In this document: positions 32,513 to 40,377 of the stretch, in pieces
How positions within the stretch are numbered: the first letter of the stretch is position 1
Layout of the letters: each line of letters starts with the position of its first letter
NCBI GenBank assembly: GCA_017962925.1
Contig: JAGCUK010000094.1
Location: 1 to 45,718, forward strand
DNA: 45,718 nt
Reading direction: 5' to 3'
Origin: Bacteroidales bacterium
Lineage (GTDB): Bacteria > Bacteroidota > Bacteroidia > Bacteroidales > UBA932
The notes under the pieces: generated by a model
What the model was told of the DNA's origin: nothing
The model's database searches: none
The model's input: the letters and a program-made list of their open reading frames with translations, nothing else
Translations under genes and position numbers: made by a program

Positions 32513-34533
32513 TGAAACGCATTTTCACAGTTATTACGCTTGCACTCTCGCTTATGGCTTGCAACCGCACCAACCCTTTCCTCACCGAGTGGGACACTCC
32601 TTACGGGATTCCTCCTTTCGATGAGATAAAGGTTTCCGACTATATCCCCGCCATCAAGGCCGGCATCAAACAGCAGCAGGCTGAAATCGATGCCATCACC
32701 GCCAATGAGGAAGCCCCCACCTTCGAGAATACTATCGCACCGCTGGAACTTTCCGGAAGCATACTCTCCAAGGTCGTGGGAGTGATGTACAATGTGGCCG
32801 AGACCGACCGCAGCGACGCCCTCGACAAGGCAGTGGAGAAGGCTATCCCTCTGATGAGCGCCCACGAAGACAATATCTCCTTCAACAAGGCTCTGTATGA
32901 GAGAGTCGCCGCTGTCTACAATGGCGACCAGAGCTCCCTCACCCGCGAGCAGCAGATGGTGTTGAAGAAGCATTTCGAGGGCTTCGAGCGCGAGGGCATC
33001 GGCCTGCCGGAAGAAAAGCAGGCACGCCTCAAGGAGATCAATGCGGAGATAGCATCCAAGACTCAGGTGATAGGCAATCATATCCTCGCAGAGAGCAATG
33101 CTTTCAAGGAGAAGTTCGGGTTCAGCGTGAGCGCTTTCCCCGACAAGATGACCTCCACCTCCGACCGCGAACTGCGCAAGGCCTACTACGAGGCCTATAC
33201 CACCCGCGGCCATAACGGCAACGAGAACGACAACGCCCTGCTGGTGATCGAGGTGCTGCGCCTGCGTCAGGAGAAGGCTAAGTTGTTGGGATTCCCGAAC
33301 TCCGCTACCTACACCCTCGACAATAAGATGGCCCACGATCCTGCCACCGTCGATAACTTCCTCACCGGCATCATGAAGGCTTCCACCGCCAAGGCGAAGG
33401 AAGAGATTGCCGACATGCAGAAGGTGATGGATGAGGATGTGGCCGCCGGTGTTCTGCCCGCAGGCTCGAAGATCGAGCCTTGGGACTGGTGGTACTATGC
33501 CGAAAAGGTGCGCAAGATCAAGTACGATCTCGATGATGAGGCCGTGAAGCCTTATTTCCAGAAGGATTCCGTGCGTAACGGCATCTTCACGGCAGCAAAG
33601 TGGCTCTACGGAGTGAATGCTGAGCTGCTCGAGGGCGTGCCCGCATATAATAAGGAATGCGTCCAGACCTGGAAGCTCACCTACGACGACGGCTCTCTCA
33701 TCGGCATCTTCACCACCGACTATTTGCCTCGCGACAGCAAGCGCGGAGGCGCGTGGATGAACAACGTCCGCGATCAGTATGTGGATGCCGAAGGAAACGA
33801 CGTGCGTCCCATCATCGTGAACGTGGGCAATCTGGCCGAGAATATGAACGTGGATCAGGTGCAGACCGTCTTCCACGAGTTCGGACATGCTCTTCACGGG
33901 CTGCTGACCAAGTGCCACTACGCTTCCGTGAGCGGCACTTCCGTTACCCGCGACTTCGTGGAGATGTTCAGCCAGTTCAACGAGAACTGGGCCTTCCAGC
34001 CCGAACTGCTTGCCAAGTATGCGAAGAATGCCGAGGGCGAGGTGATTCCTGCCGAGCTTGTGGAGAAGATTAACAACTCCCTCAAGTTCAACCAGGGCTT
34101 CATGACCACCGAACTTGCGGCCGCTTCCATCCTGGATCTCAAGTGGCATGAGCTGGCAGATATCCCCGAGGATATCACCACCCGCGAGCAGGCTACTGCA
34201 TTCATCGACAGCTTCGAGGCGACCATCGCCGAAAAGATAGGGCTGAATCCGGAAATCACCTTCCGCTATCGCACCACCTACTTCAACCACATCTTCTCCA
34301 GCGGTTATAACACGGGCTACTACGGCTACCTCTGGAGCGAGGTGCTGGATAAGGATGCATTCAGCATCTTCGAGGCTTCTCCTAACGGCCCGTTCGACCT
34401 TGAACTCGCGAAGAAGTTCAAGGAAACCTTCCTGGAGAAGGGCGGCAGCGAGGAACCCATGATTCTTTACAAGAGTTTTGCAGGCCGCGAGCCTGATTCC
34501 CAGGCTTTCCTGAAGGGCAGAGGCTTGTTGTAG
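32512..34533 (+). CDS. dcp: M3-family peptidyl-dipeptidase (Dcp-like) lipoprotein
   Basis: A 673-aa zinc metallopeptidase with a lipoprotein signal (LSLMACNRTNPF, Cys17). The helical N-terminal half is followed by the catalytic HEFGHALH at 455-462, preceded by VNVGNLAENMNVDQVQTVF, and by EMFSQFNENWAF with the third zinc-ligand Glu. Near the end HIFSSGYNTGYYGYLWSEV holds the family's substrate-binding Tyr/His loop. Dcp removes C-terminal dipeptides from oligopeptides. The start overlaps the previous stop by 1 nt (TAATG), so it belongs to the same transcript. It may recycle peptides from proteins bound to captured nucleic acid, or be a passenger. Confidence 0.92.
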   Translation: MKRIFTVITLALSLMACNRTNPFLTEWDTPYGIPPFDEIKVSDYIPAIKAGIKQQQAEIDAITANEEAPTFENTIAPLELSGSILSKVVGVMYNVAETDRSDALDKAVEKAIPLMSAHEDNISFNKALYERVAAVYNGDQSSLTREQQMVLKKHFEGFEREGIGLPEEKQARLKEINAEIASKTQVIGNHILAESNAFKEKFGFSVSAFPDKMTSTSDRELRKAYYEAYTTRGHNGNENDNALLVIEVLRLRQEKAKLLGFPNSATYTLDNKMAHDPATVDNFLTGIMKASTAKAKEEIADMQKVMDEDVAAGVLPAGSKIEPWDWWYYAEKVRKIKYDLDDEAVKPYFQKDSVRNGIFTAAKWLYGVNAELLEGVPAYNKECVQTWKLTYDDGSLIGIFTTDYLPRDSKRGGAWMNNVRDQYVDAEGNDVRPIIVNVGNLAENMNVDQVQTVFHEFGHALHGLLTKCHYASVSGTSVTRDFVEMFSQFNENWAFQPELLAKYAKNAEGEVIPAELVEKINNSLKFNQGFMTTELAAASILDLKWHELADIPEDITTREQATAFIDSFEATIAEKIGLNPEITFRYRTTYFNHIFSSGYNTGYYGYLWSEVLDKDAFSIFEASPNGPFDLELAKKFKETFLEKGGSEEPMILYKSFAGREPDSQAFLKGRGLL

Positions 34534-34557
34534 CCGACAGACCCTTCTGCTTATGAT

Positions 34558-34592
34558 AAAGCCCCAAAAGTTCTGCTGACTTTCGGGGCTTT
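34558..34592. terminator. Bidirectional terminator between dcp and gpmA
   Basis: AAAGCCCC (34558-34565) pairs with GGGGCTTT (34585-34592), and CAAAAG/CTTTCG extends the stem partially. A-rich and T-rich flanks allow use from both strands between convergent genes. Confidence 0.8.
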
Positions 34593-34611
34593 AAATTATG
34601 TTGTTGTTTGA

Positions 34612-35358
34612 TTACTTCGCTTTTCCCTGGTTGGCAACGGCTGCCTGTTTGGCGGCGAGTTCGTCGGGATCGGCGAGGTAGTAATCGCGGACGAGATTCA
34701 GGTCATCGTCGAATTCGAACACGTACGGCACTGCTGTAGGGATGTTCAATTTGACTATAGCTTCGTCGGAGATGCCCTTGAGGTGCTTCACGACACCGCG
34801 GAGACTGTTGCCATGCGCGACCACGATGATATTGTCCACAGTCTTGAGCTTGGGGAAGATCTCACACTCCCAGAAAGGCATTACGCGCTCGATGCACTGC
34901 TTGAGTGCCTCGGTACGGGGCACATACTGGTCGGGAACGTCTGCATAGCGGGGATCCTGCGTTGCAGAGTTGGGATCTGCGTCGGGAAGAGGGAGGGGCT
35001 CAACGTCGTAGCTGCGGCGCCAGATAAGCACCTGCTCATCGCCGTACTTGGCTGCTGTCTCGGCCTTGTTGAGGCCCTGCAGCATTCCATAGTGCTTCTC
35101 ATTTAGGCGCCAGGTCTTCTCGACAGGAATCCAGTCAAGGTCCATTGCATCCAGCACGTTGTTGAGGGTCTTCACTGCCCTCTTAAGGTATGAGGTGTAG
35201 GCGATGTCGAACTTGAATCCGGCTTCTTTCAGAGCTTTACCTGCATCCAGGGCCTCCTGAAGGCCCTTTTCACTTAAATCAACATTGGTCCATCCGGTGA
35301 ACCTGTTCTCTTTGTTCCACTGGCTTTCGCCATGGCGTACTAGTACAATATTCTTCAT
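34612..35358 (-). CDS. gpmA: 2,3-bisphosphoglycerate-dependent phosphoglycerate mutase
   Basis: Interconverts 3- and 2-phosphoglycerate in glycolysis. The 248-aa length is standard for dPGM. The phosphohistidine motif [10 protein letters not shown] (His9), [28 protein letters not shown], and [15 protein letters not shown] with the second catalytic His are all present. A promoter with good -33/-7 spacing lies upstream, so it can be transcribed separately from manA. Confidence 0.96.
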   Translation of the reverse strand: MKNIVLVRHGESQWNKENRFTGWTNVDLSEKGLQEALDAGKALKEAGFKFDIAYTSYLKRAVKTLNNVLDAMDLDWIPVEKTWRLNEKHYGMLQGLNKAETAAKYGDEQVLIWRRSYDVEPLPLPDADPNSATQDPRYADVPDQYVPRTEALKQCIERVMPFWECEIFPKLKTVDNIIVVAHGNSLRGVVKHLKGISDEAIVKLNIPTAVPYVFEFDDDLNLVRDYYLADPDELAAKQAAVANQGKAK

Positions 35359-35390
35359 ATTTAAAATAGATTAATAATCAAACAACAGCA

Positions 35391-35421
35391 CAAAGATAGT
35401 CAAAAATAGCTGTTTTATCAA
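35391..35421 (-). promoter_or_regulatory. Promoter of gpmA
   Basis: Minus-strand TTG (35421-35419), a 20-nt spacer and TATCTTTG (35398-35391), 33 nt before the gpmA ATG. Confidence 0.7.
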
Positions 35422-35423
35422 TG

Positions 35424-35533
35424 AGTCAGAATATCGACATCGGCACTTCGCCGGTCCAGCAGAGGGGCTGTTCGACCCCAAAAAGATGCAGGAAGGTGAA
35501 GGAAGTCTCTTCTGGATTGATCCATAGTGCGAT
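35424..35533 (-). other. Structured GC-rich intergenic segment between manA and gpmA
   Basis: About 110 nt with two adjacent small hairpins, CGGC-ACTTC-GCCG (near 35438-35450) and GGGG-CTGTTCGA-CCCC (near 35464-35479), in an otherwise AT-rich gap. On the minus strand it also contains a 35-codon frame from ATG (MDQSRRDFLHLPASFWGRTA...). No homologue is recognised. It may be a terminator/attenuator for manA, a small RNA, or an interspersed repeat remnant. Confidence 0.35.
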
Positions 35534-36397
35534 TTATAAGTGGGTGGTCAATAGTTTCAGTATGTTGGAGGTGGGCTCGAAGCTGATATCTTTTTCGCCC
35601 AGGACCAGCACGGCCTCTCCGGCTTTGATGGGCGTTCCGCCGATGCGGCCTTCGCCTTCCAGGGCCATCACTATATAGAAGTTGTCCGGCACGGCCGCCA
35701 GGCCTTCAAGATTGACTGTGAGCGGCTTGGTCAGCTCATAGACATCCGTGGTGAAATACTGGCATCTGGCCACTTCCACGCCGGCATTCTCCTTGCGCTC
35801 GTAGGGCGTCTTGTATTCCGGATATACCTTATAATCTATGACATCCTTCGCTTCCTGGGTATGCAGCTGGCGCGGCTTGCCGTCGAGTCCGGGACGGTTA
35901 TAGTCGAAGATGCGGTAGGTGATGTCGGAGGTCTCCTGGATCTCGGCAAGATAGCATCCTCCGCAAATGGCGTGGATGCGCCCTGCGGGCAGGAAGAAGA
36001 CATCTCCCGGAGCCACCTTATGGTCTGCCAGCACCTCGGTGATGCGGCCCTCATCCACCAGGCGTACGTAATCATCCTTGTCGATCTCCTTGGAGAGCCC
36101 GGCAAGCAGATGGGCACCCTCGGCCGCGCCGATGATGTACCACATCTCGGTCTTGCCGCGGCATCCGTGGCGCTGCTGCGCAATCTCGTCGTTGGGATGC
36201 ACCTGGATGCTCAGGTCTTTCTTCGCATCGATGAACTTTATCAGCAGGGGGAATTCCTTGCCGTAGAGCTCGTTGAGGGTCTTGCCCTTTTCCGGGCCCT
36301 CGGCAACCTTGGTTTCGTTGCCCTTGACGCCGGACAGCACCCAGTTTTCGGTGCCCCACACCAGCGTCTTCAGAATAGGTTCGAATTTGTAAATCAT
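35534..36397 (-). CDS. manA: Mannose-6-phosphate isomerase, class I
   Basis: A zinc enzyme that interconverts mannose-6-P and fructose-6-P. The start is ATG 36397 (MIYKFEPILKTLVWGTENW), giving 287 aa. The 50-codon upstream extension overlaps the neighbouring gene and has no family character. The cupin metal site is visible in LSIQVHPNDEIA and RHGCRGKTEMWYI, and the active-site loop in FFLPAGRIHAICGGCYLAEI and DITYRIFDYNR. It is of the short bacterial type that lacks the extra helical domain. It begins 4 nt after the stop of the holin-like membrane protein gene, so it may be co-transcribed with the four-gene minus-strand group starting at rnr. Confidence 0.93.
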   Translation of the reverse strand: MIYKFEPILKTLVWGTENWVLSGVKGNETKVAEGPEKGKTLNELYGKEFPLLIKFIDAKKDLSIQVHPNDEIAQQRHGCRGKTEMWYIIGAAEGAHLLAGLSKEIDKDDYVRLVDEGRITEVLADHKVAPGDVFFLPAGRIHAICGGCYLAEIQETSDITYRIFDYNRPGLDGKPRQLHTQEAKDVIDYKVYPEYKTPYERKENAGVEVARCQYFTTDVYELTKPLTVNLEGLAAVPDNFYIVMALEGEGRIGGTPIKAGEAVLVLGEKDISFEPTSNILKLLTTHL

Positions 36398-36401
36398 CTT
36401 A

Positions 36402-36833
36402 TTATCTTCTCGCCAGCACCCGCAGGAGGATACGAACGGCGCGGAGGCCAACACTGCTCCAGCCGAGATAATCGGTGCTATTGTCTTCCAGGCGCGCCTC
36501 CACGAGCTCCTCGCTGCGCACCAGATCCTTATAATCCTTCTTTCCACTTAAATTATGAGCAAGTTCGTCGCGGAACATCTTCTTGCGGCAAAGCAAGAGC
36601 ACCAGCAGCACCAGCAATAAGGCGCCGCAGACGATGAATGCCCCGAGTGCATAGTTATCCAGCACCTTCCCCAGAAGGAGGATGCCTGCGAAAGCCAGCA
36701 CCGTGAGCAGCAGCAGGGCGACGGCGATAATCAGTATCCACGCCAGCACAGCTGCCAGCACCTTGGATGCGCTGTCGCTACCCTTAAGTTTCAGCTGCTC
36801 GATGCGCAGATCTACATAGCTTTTGCCGTTCAT
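36402..36833 (-). CDS. Small membrane protein (phage-holin-III-like family)
   Basis: A 143-aa protein with an amphipathic N-terminus, then two transmembrane helices (about 27-50 and 60-82, AVLAWILIIAVALLLLTVLA and ALGAFIVCGALLLVLLVLLL) and a charged tail. The layout resembles the holin-superfamily/DUF1469 proteins that are often paired with YtxH-like proteins, and lysis activity is not implied. Its start overlaps the stop of the YtxH-like gene (ATGA), so the two products are probably made together. Function is not established. Confidence 0.65.
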   Translation of the reverse strand: MNGKSYVDLRIEQLKLKGSDSASKVLAAVLAWILIIAVALLLLTVLAFAGILLLGKVLDNYALGAFIVCGALLLVLLVLLLCRKKMFRDELAHNLSGKKDYKDLVRSEELVEARLEDNSTDYLGWSSVGLRAVRILLRVLARR

Positions 36834-37087
36834 ACCGATGCCTCCGCAGATTCGTCCGTTGCCTTTTTGTTGAGAGCGTCCTCTATGGCATCCAGTCCCT
36901 TGGAAACGGCGTCCATCGCGGCGTCAGCCACTTCGCCGGCCTTGTTCTTGGCCTTCTCGGCGATGTCCCCGGCGGCCTGCTTCAGGCGTTCTGCATCCTC
37001 TTTACCCTTGTCGGAAAGAAGATATGCGGCGGCAACCGCACCTATCGCGGCACCTGCCAGAAATCCGAAAAATGAATTGCTTGACAT
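36830..37087 (-). CDS. YtxH-like small membrane/stress protein
   Basis: An 85-aa protein with a Gly/Ala-rich helix (FFGFLAGAAIGAVAAAYLLS) followed by SDKGKED and a long charged amphipathic helix (AAGDIAEKAKNKAGEVADAA). This is the usual YtxH-domain design, found in general-stress and envelope proteins of unknown biochemical role. It overlaps the downstream membrane-protein gene by 4 nt and starts 1 nt after the rnr stop region, forming one transcription unit. Confidence 0.75.
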   Translation of the reverse strand: MSSNSFFGFLAGAAIGAVAAAYLLSDKGKEDAERLKQAAGDIAEKAKNKAGEVADAAMDAVSKGLDAIEDALNKKATDESAEASV

Positions 37088-37088
37088 A

Positions 37089-39122
37089 TTACTTGAGGTT
37101 TTCGATTAATTCATAGTCCAGGAGCCTTTGCTCGAGGTTGGCGTTCTTTACGCGGATGCGCACTGGATCGCCGAGGCGGTAGATCTTGTGAGTACGCTTG
37201 CCCACCAGGCGGTAGCGTTCCTCATCGAATTCGAAGAAGTCTGAGCGGATCTCGCGAAGCGACACCATTCCCTCTACCTTCGAGGGCTCTATCTCCACAT
37301 ACATGCCCCATTCGGTGACGCCGGACACGCGTCCGTCGAATTCCATCCCTACCTTGTCCTGCATGTATTCCACCAACTTGTATTTGATGCTGGTACGTTC
37401 TGCATCCGCTGCCACCACCTCCCGATCGGAGGCGTGCTGGCACTCGATCTCATAGAAGCCCTTGTTGGCGCTCTCCTTGCCTGCCAGATAGAGGGTGAGG
37501 AGGCGATGTACCATAAGGTCGGGATAGCGGCGGATGGGCGATGTGAAGTGGGTGTAGAAGTCAAACGCGAGGCCGTAGTGGCCGATGTTTTCGGTGCTGT
37601 AGCAGGCCTTGGCCATCGAGCGCAAGGCGATATCCTCGAAAGCTGCGAGTTCGGGCTTGCCGGCCGCGGCCTTCATGAGGGCGTTGATGCTCCTGGCAGC
37701 TGCGCGGCCTTCGAAAGCGTTCTCCATTTTGTAGCCGAAGCCCTTTGCGAAGTGCTTGAGGCTTTCGAGTTTTTCGGTGTTGGGTACGTCGTGGATACGA
37801 TAGACGAATGTCTTGGCGTTCTTTGCCGCAACGCCGTTCATCTGCCCTCCGGTCGCCACGAACTCCGCCACCGTGCGGTTGGCCAGCAGCATGAATTCTT
37901 CAATCAGCCAGTTGGCCTCCTTGCTCACTTTCTCATATACGTTGATCGGCCGGCCATTCTCATCCACCTCCACCTTCATCTCGGGCCTGTCGAAATCCAC
38001 CGCACCTGCCTTGAAGCGTTTTTCCTTGAACTTGGCCGCCAGCGAGTTGCAGGCTAAGATCGCTTCGCGGAGGGTAGGGTCTGCGTCGGGGGAATTGCCT
38101 TCTATGATAGCCTGCGCCTGATCATAATCCAGACGGAAATCCGAATTGATGACCGTGCGCCCTATCCACCGGCTCTTGATCTCCGCCTTAGGCGAAATCT
38201 CGAACACCGCCGCATAAGTGAGTTTATCCTCGTTAGGACGCAGGGAGCAAAGCTTGTTGCAGAGCTTCTCCGGAAGCATAGGCACGGTACGGTCTACCAG
38301 ATAAACGCTGGTGCCGCGTTCGCGGGCCTCTTTATCTACTGCCGAGCCGGGCTTTACGTAATAGGATACATCCGCTATGTGCACGCCCACCTCGTAGTTG
38401 CCGTTGTTCAGCTTACGGAACGAAAGCGCATCGTCGAAGTCCTTGGCATCCGCAGGGTCTATGGTAAAAGTGAAAGTGCCCCGGAAATCCTTGCGGCCCT
38501 TCAGGTCGGCGGCGGTGATCTCCTCGGAGATGCTGTCCGCCGCATCCTCCACTTCCTTCTCAAAGCGGTAGGGGAGATTGAACTCCGCCAGGATGGCATG
38601 CATCTCGGCATTGTTCTCGCCTGGCATGCCCAGCACGTCGACTATGTGCCCGACGGGGGAGTAATCCCCACGTCCCCATCTATCCACCACAACAGAAACC
38701 TTCATCCCGCGCTTCGCGCCGAGCCGGGCGCCTTCTTCGGCATCCACCTCTATATCGTAGGGCATGTTCTTGCTCTGCATCATCACCCAGGCCTGAGCAC
38801 CCACGGTGTGGTAGATTCCCACGAACTGCTTGCCGCTGCGCTGCACTATCTCCACCACCTCGCCCTCGCGCTTGCGCACTGCACGCTCTCCTGCGCGGGC
38901 GGCTGCTCTCGTATCTCCCATCTTTGTCACTGCCACCTTCACAATGTCGCCGTCCAAGGCATTCCGGGTCTTGGACGCCTTCACGAAGATGTCATCATCC
39001 TGCCCGTCCACAATCACAAAGATGAACCCCTCGCGGGTCATCTGCACGCGTCCCTCATACACAGGCACGCTCTTTCTCACTTTCCCGGAACCTTTCCGGC
39101 CGCTGCTTTTTCGTTTACTCAT
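37089..39122 (-). CDS. rnr: Ribonuclease R (RNB-family 3'-5' exoribonuclease)
   Basis: A processive exoribonuclease that degrades structured RNA and takes part in tmRNA-linked decay and rRNA quality control. From ATG 39122 (MSKRKSSGRKGSGKVRKSVP) it is 677 aa; the three upstream codons from TTG are not required. A basic N-terminus is followed by cold-shock/OB domains (about 25-150), the RNB catalytic core with TIDPADAKDFDDALSF (metal-ligand aspartates) and EFMLLANRTVAEFV, HFTSPIRRYPDLMVHR, and an S1 domain near the end (GRVSGVTEWGMYVEIEPSKV). A -7 box lies only 7 nt before this ATG. Confidence 0.96.
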   Translation of the reverse strand: MSKRKSSGRKGSGKVRKSVPVYEGRVQMTREGFIFVIVDGQDDDIFVKASKTRNALDGDIVKVAVTKMGDTRAAARAGERAVRKREGEVVEIVQRSGKQFVGIYHTVGAQAWVMMQSKNMPYDIEVDAEEGARLGAKRGMKVSVVVDRWGRGDYSPVGHIVDVLGMPGENNAEMHAILAEFNLPYRFEKEVEDAADSISEEITAADLKGRKDFRGTFTFTIDPADAKDFDDALSFRKLNNGNYEVGVHIADVSYYVKPGSAVDKEARERGTSVYLVDRTVPMLPEKLCNKLCSLRPNEDKLTYAAVFEISPKAEIKSRWIGRTVINSDFRLDYDQAQAIIEGNSPDADPTLREAILACNSLAAKFKEKRFKAGAVDFDRPEMKVEVDENGRPINVYEKVSKEANWLIEEFMLLANRTVAEFVATGGQMNGVAAKNAKTFVYRIHDVPNTEKLESLKHFAKGFGYKMENAFEGRAAARSINALMKAAAGKPELAAFEDIALRSMAKACYSTENIGHYGLAFDFYTHFTSPIRRYPDLMVHRLLTLYLAGKESANKGFYEIECQHASDREVVAADAERTSIKYKLVEYMQDKVGMEFDGRVSGVTEWGMYVEIEPSKVEGMVSLREIRSDFFEFDEERYRLVGKRTHKIYRLGDPVRIRVKNANLEQRLLDYELIENLK

Positions 39123-39128
39123 AACATA

Positions 39129-39136
39129 CAAAGTTA
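39129..39136 (-). promoter_or_regulatory. -7 box (TAACTTTG) of rnr
   Basis: Matches TAnnTTTG on the minus strand, 7 nt from the rnr ATG; -33 not evident. Confidence 0.5.
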
Positions 39137-39159
39137 CTACAAAAATCTTGCATTTTTCT

Positions 39160-39167
39160 TATCTTTG
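39160..39167 (+). promoter_or_regulatory. -7 box (TATCTTTG) of the metallophosphoesterase gene
   Basis: Perfect -7 box 26 nt before the ATG; the -33 region is weak. It is divergent from the rnr promoter within 70 bp. Confidence 0.55.
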
Positions 39168-39192
39168 CTGGAACTAATAATCTAGTTTTGAA

Positions 39193-40371
39193 ATGAAGAG
39201 ATTCTTCTGCCTTCTGGCCCTGTGCCTGACGCTTACTGCCTTGGCGCAGCAGACCCCCGACAAGGTGCGCCCTATCTGCGGCCCCATCATCGAGAACCCC
39301 ACCACCACCGGCTTCACGGTGATCTGGGAAACCAATATGGATGCTATCGGATGGGTGGAGGTGGCTCCGGATGACGGCTCGCACTTCTACAACCGGGACC
39401 GCACCAAGTTCTACGACCTTCGCGGGCACGGCAACCAGGTGATCAGCAACATCCACAAGGTGCGTGTGGACGGCCTCAAGCCGGGCACGAAGTACCGCTA
39501 TCGCATAATGATGAAGGGTGTGAAGAGTTTCGACGGCCCGTCTAATGTGGATTATACCCGCCCGTGGGGGAGCGATGTCTACAGGAAGAATCCCTACACC
39601 ACCAGCACCCTCAAGGAGAACTACGACCAGGTGCGCTTCGACGTTTACAACGACATCCACCAGAAGGATTCCATACTGAATGTGCTGATGCAGGCGGCCA
39701 AGCCGGATGAAATCGATTTCGCGGTGTTCAACGGCGATATGGTGAGTTCGATGGCCTGGAAGGAGAAGATCCGGGAGATGTTCCTCACCACCGGCGCGGC
39801 AAACCTGAAGGGCAGCGTGCCTCTCTTCCTGCAGCGCGGCAATCATGAATTCCGCGGCAAGGACTCGAAGTATTGGTTCGACTATATCGACGGCGAGCAG
39901 TACCACACCGCCAGTTTCGGCAAGTTCTTCTTCATCTTCCTGGACACCGGAGAGGATAAGCCCGACAACGACATAGAGTACGCCGGAACGATGCTTTCTG
40001 AGCCTTATCTGGAAGCGCAGGCAAAGTGGCTGGAGGAGGTGGTGAAGAGCCCCGAGTGCAAGAACGCTGCCGTCCGCATCGTCTTTGGCCATATCCCTCC
40101 CCGCAAAGGAGGATGGCACGGCGACGAGAACATCAACGAGTACTTTGTGCCCATCCTGAACAAGGCCGGCATCAGCCTGATGATCTGCGGCCACCTGCAT
40201 CAGTGGATGGTTTACGAACCCGACGGCAGTGTTTCCGACGCCAATTTCCCCGTAGTAGTAAACAGCAACTGCGAGCGTCTGGAAGTTACGGCCGGCAAGA
40301 AAGAAATTACCCTCAAGGCCTTCAGCCCCGAGGGTAAAGAAACGCACAGCTATAGCTGCAAGACTCGTTAG
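39193..40371 (+). CDS. Secreted metallophosphoesterase (purple-acid-phosphatase-like)
   Basis: A 392-aa protein with a signal peptide (ends ...TLTALAQ). The N-terminal domain (about 25-135) is fibronectin-III-like (TGFTVIWETNMDAIGWVEV, VDGLKPGTKYRYRI), as in purple acid phosphatases. The catalytic domain has the metal-binding series YNDIHQ, FNGDMVSS, QRGNHEFRG, FGHIPPRKGG and CGHLHQWM. The first motif has NDIH where DxH is usual, which still keeps the Asp and His. It would hydrolyse phosphomonoesters or diesters in the periplasm. It converges on the zinc-finger membrane gene with only 6 nt between the stops and no obvious terminator. Confidence 0.88.
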   Translation: MKRFFCLLALCLTLTALAQQTPDKVRPICGPIIENPTTTGFTVIWETNMDAIGWVEVAPDDGSHFYNRDRTKFYDLRGHGNQVISNIHKVRVDGLKPGTKYRYRIMMKGVKSFDGPSNVDYTRPWGSDVYRKNPYTTSTLKENYDQVRFDVYNDIHQKDSILNVLMQAAKPDEIDFAVFNGDMVSSMAWKEKIREMFLTTGAANLKGSVPLFLQRGNHEFRGKDSKYWFDYIDGEQYHTASFGKFFFIFLDTGEDKPDNDIEYAGTMLSEPYLEAQAKWLEEVVKSPECKNAAVRIVFGHIPPRKGGWHGDENINEYFVPILNKAGISLMICGHLHQWMVYEPDGSVSDANFPVVVNSNCERLEVTAGKKEITLKAFSPEGKETHSYSCKTR

Positions 40372-40377
40372 ATCCGT

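Noticed and set aside
32509-34290. 593-codon frame antisense to the M3 peptidase
   Set aside because: The sense frame carries HEFGH and the full family layout; the antisense frame is an artefact.
35424-35533. tmRNA or tRNA fragment, because of a T-arm-like GGGG...TTCGA...CCCC
   Set aside because: No acceptor stem, anticodon arm or tag frame can be built around it.
36402-36833. Prophage lysis cassette, because of the holin-like protein
   Set aside because: No endolysin, structural or integrase gene nearby; the partner is a YtxH-like protein in a housekeeping operon.
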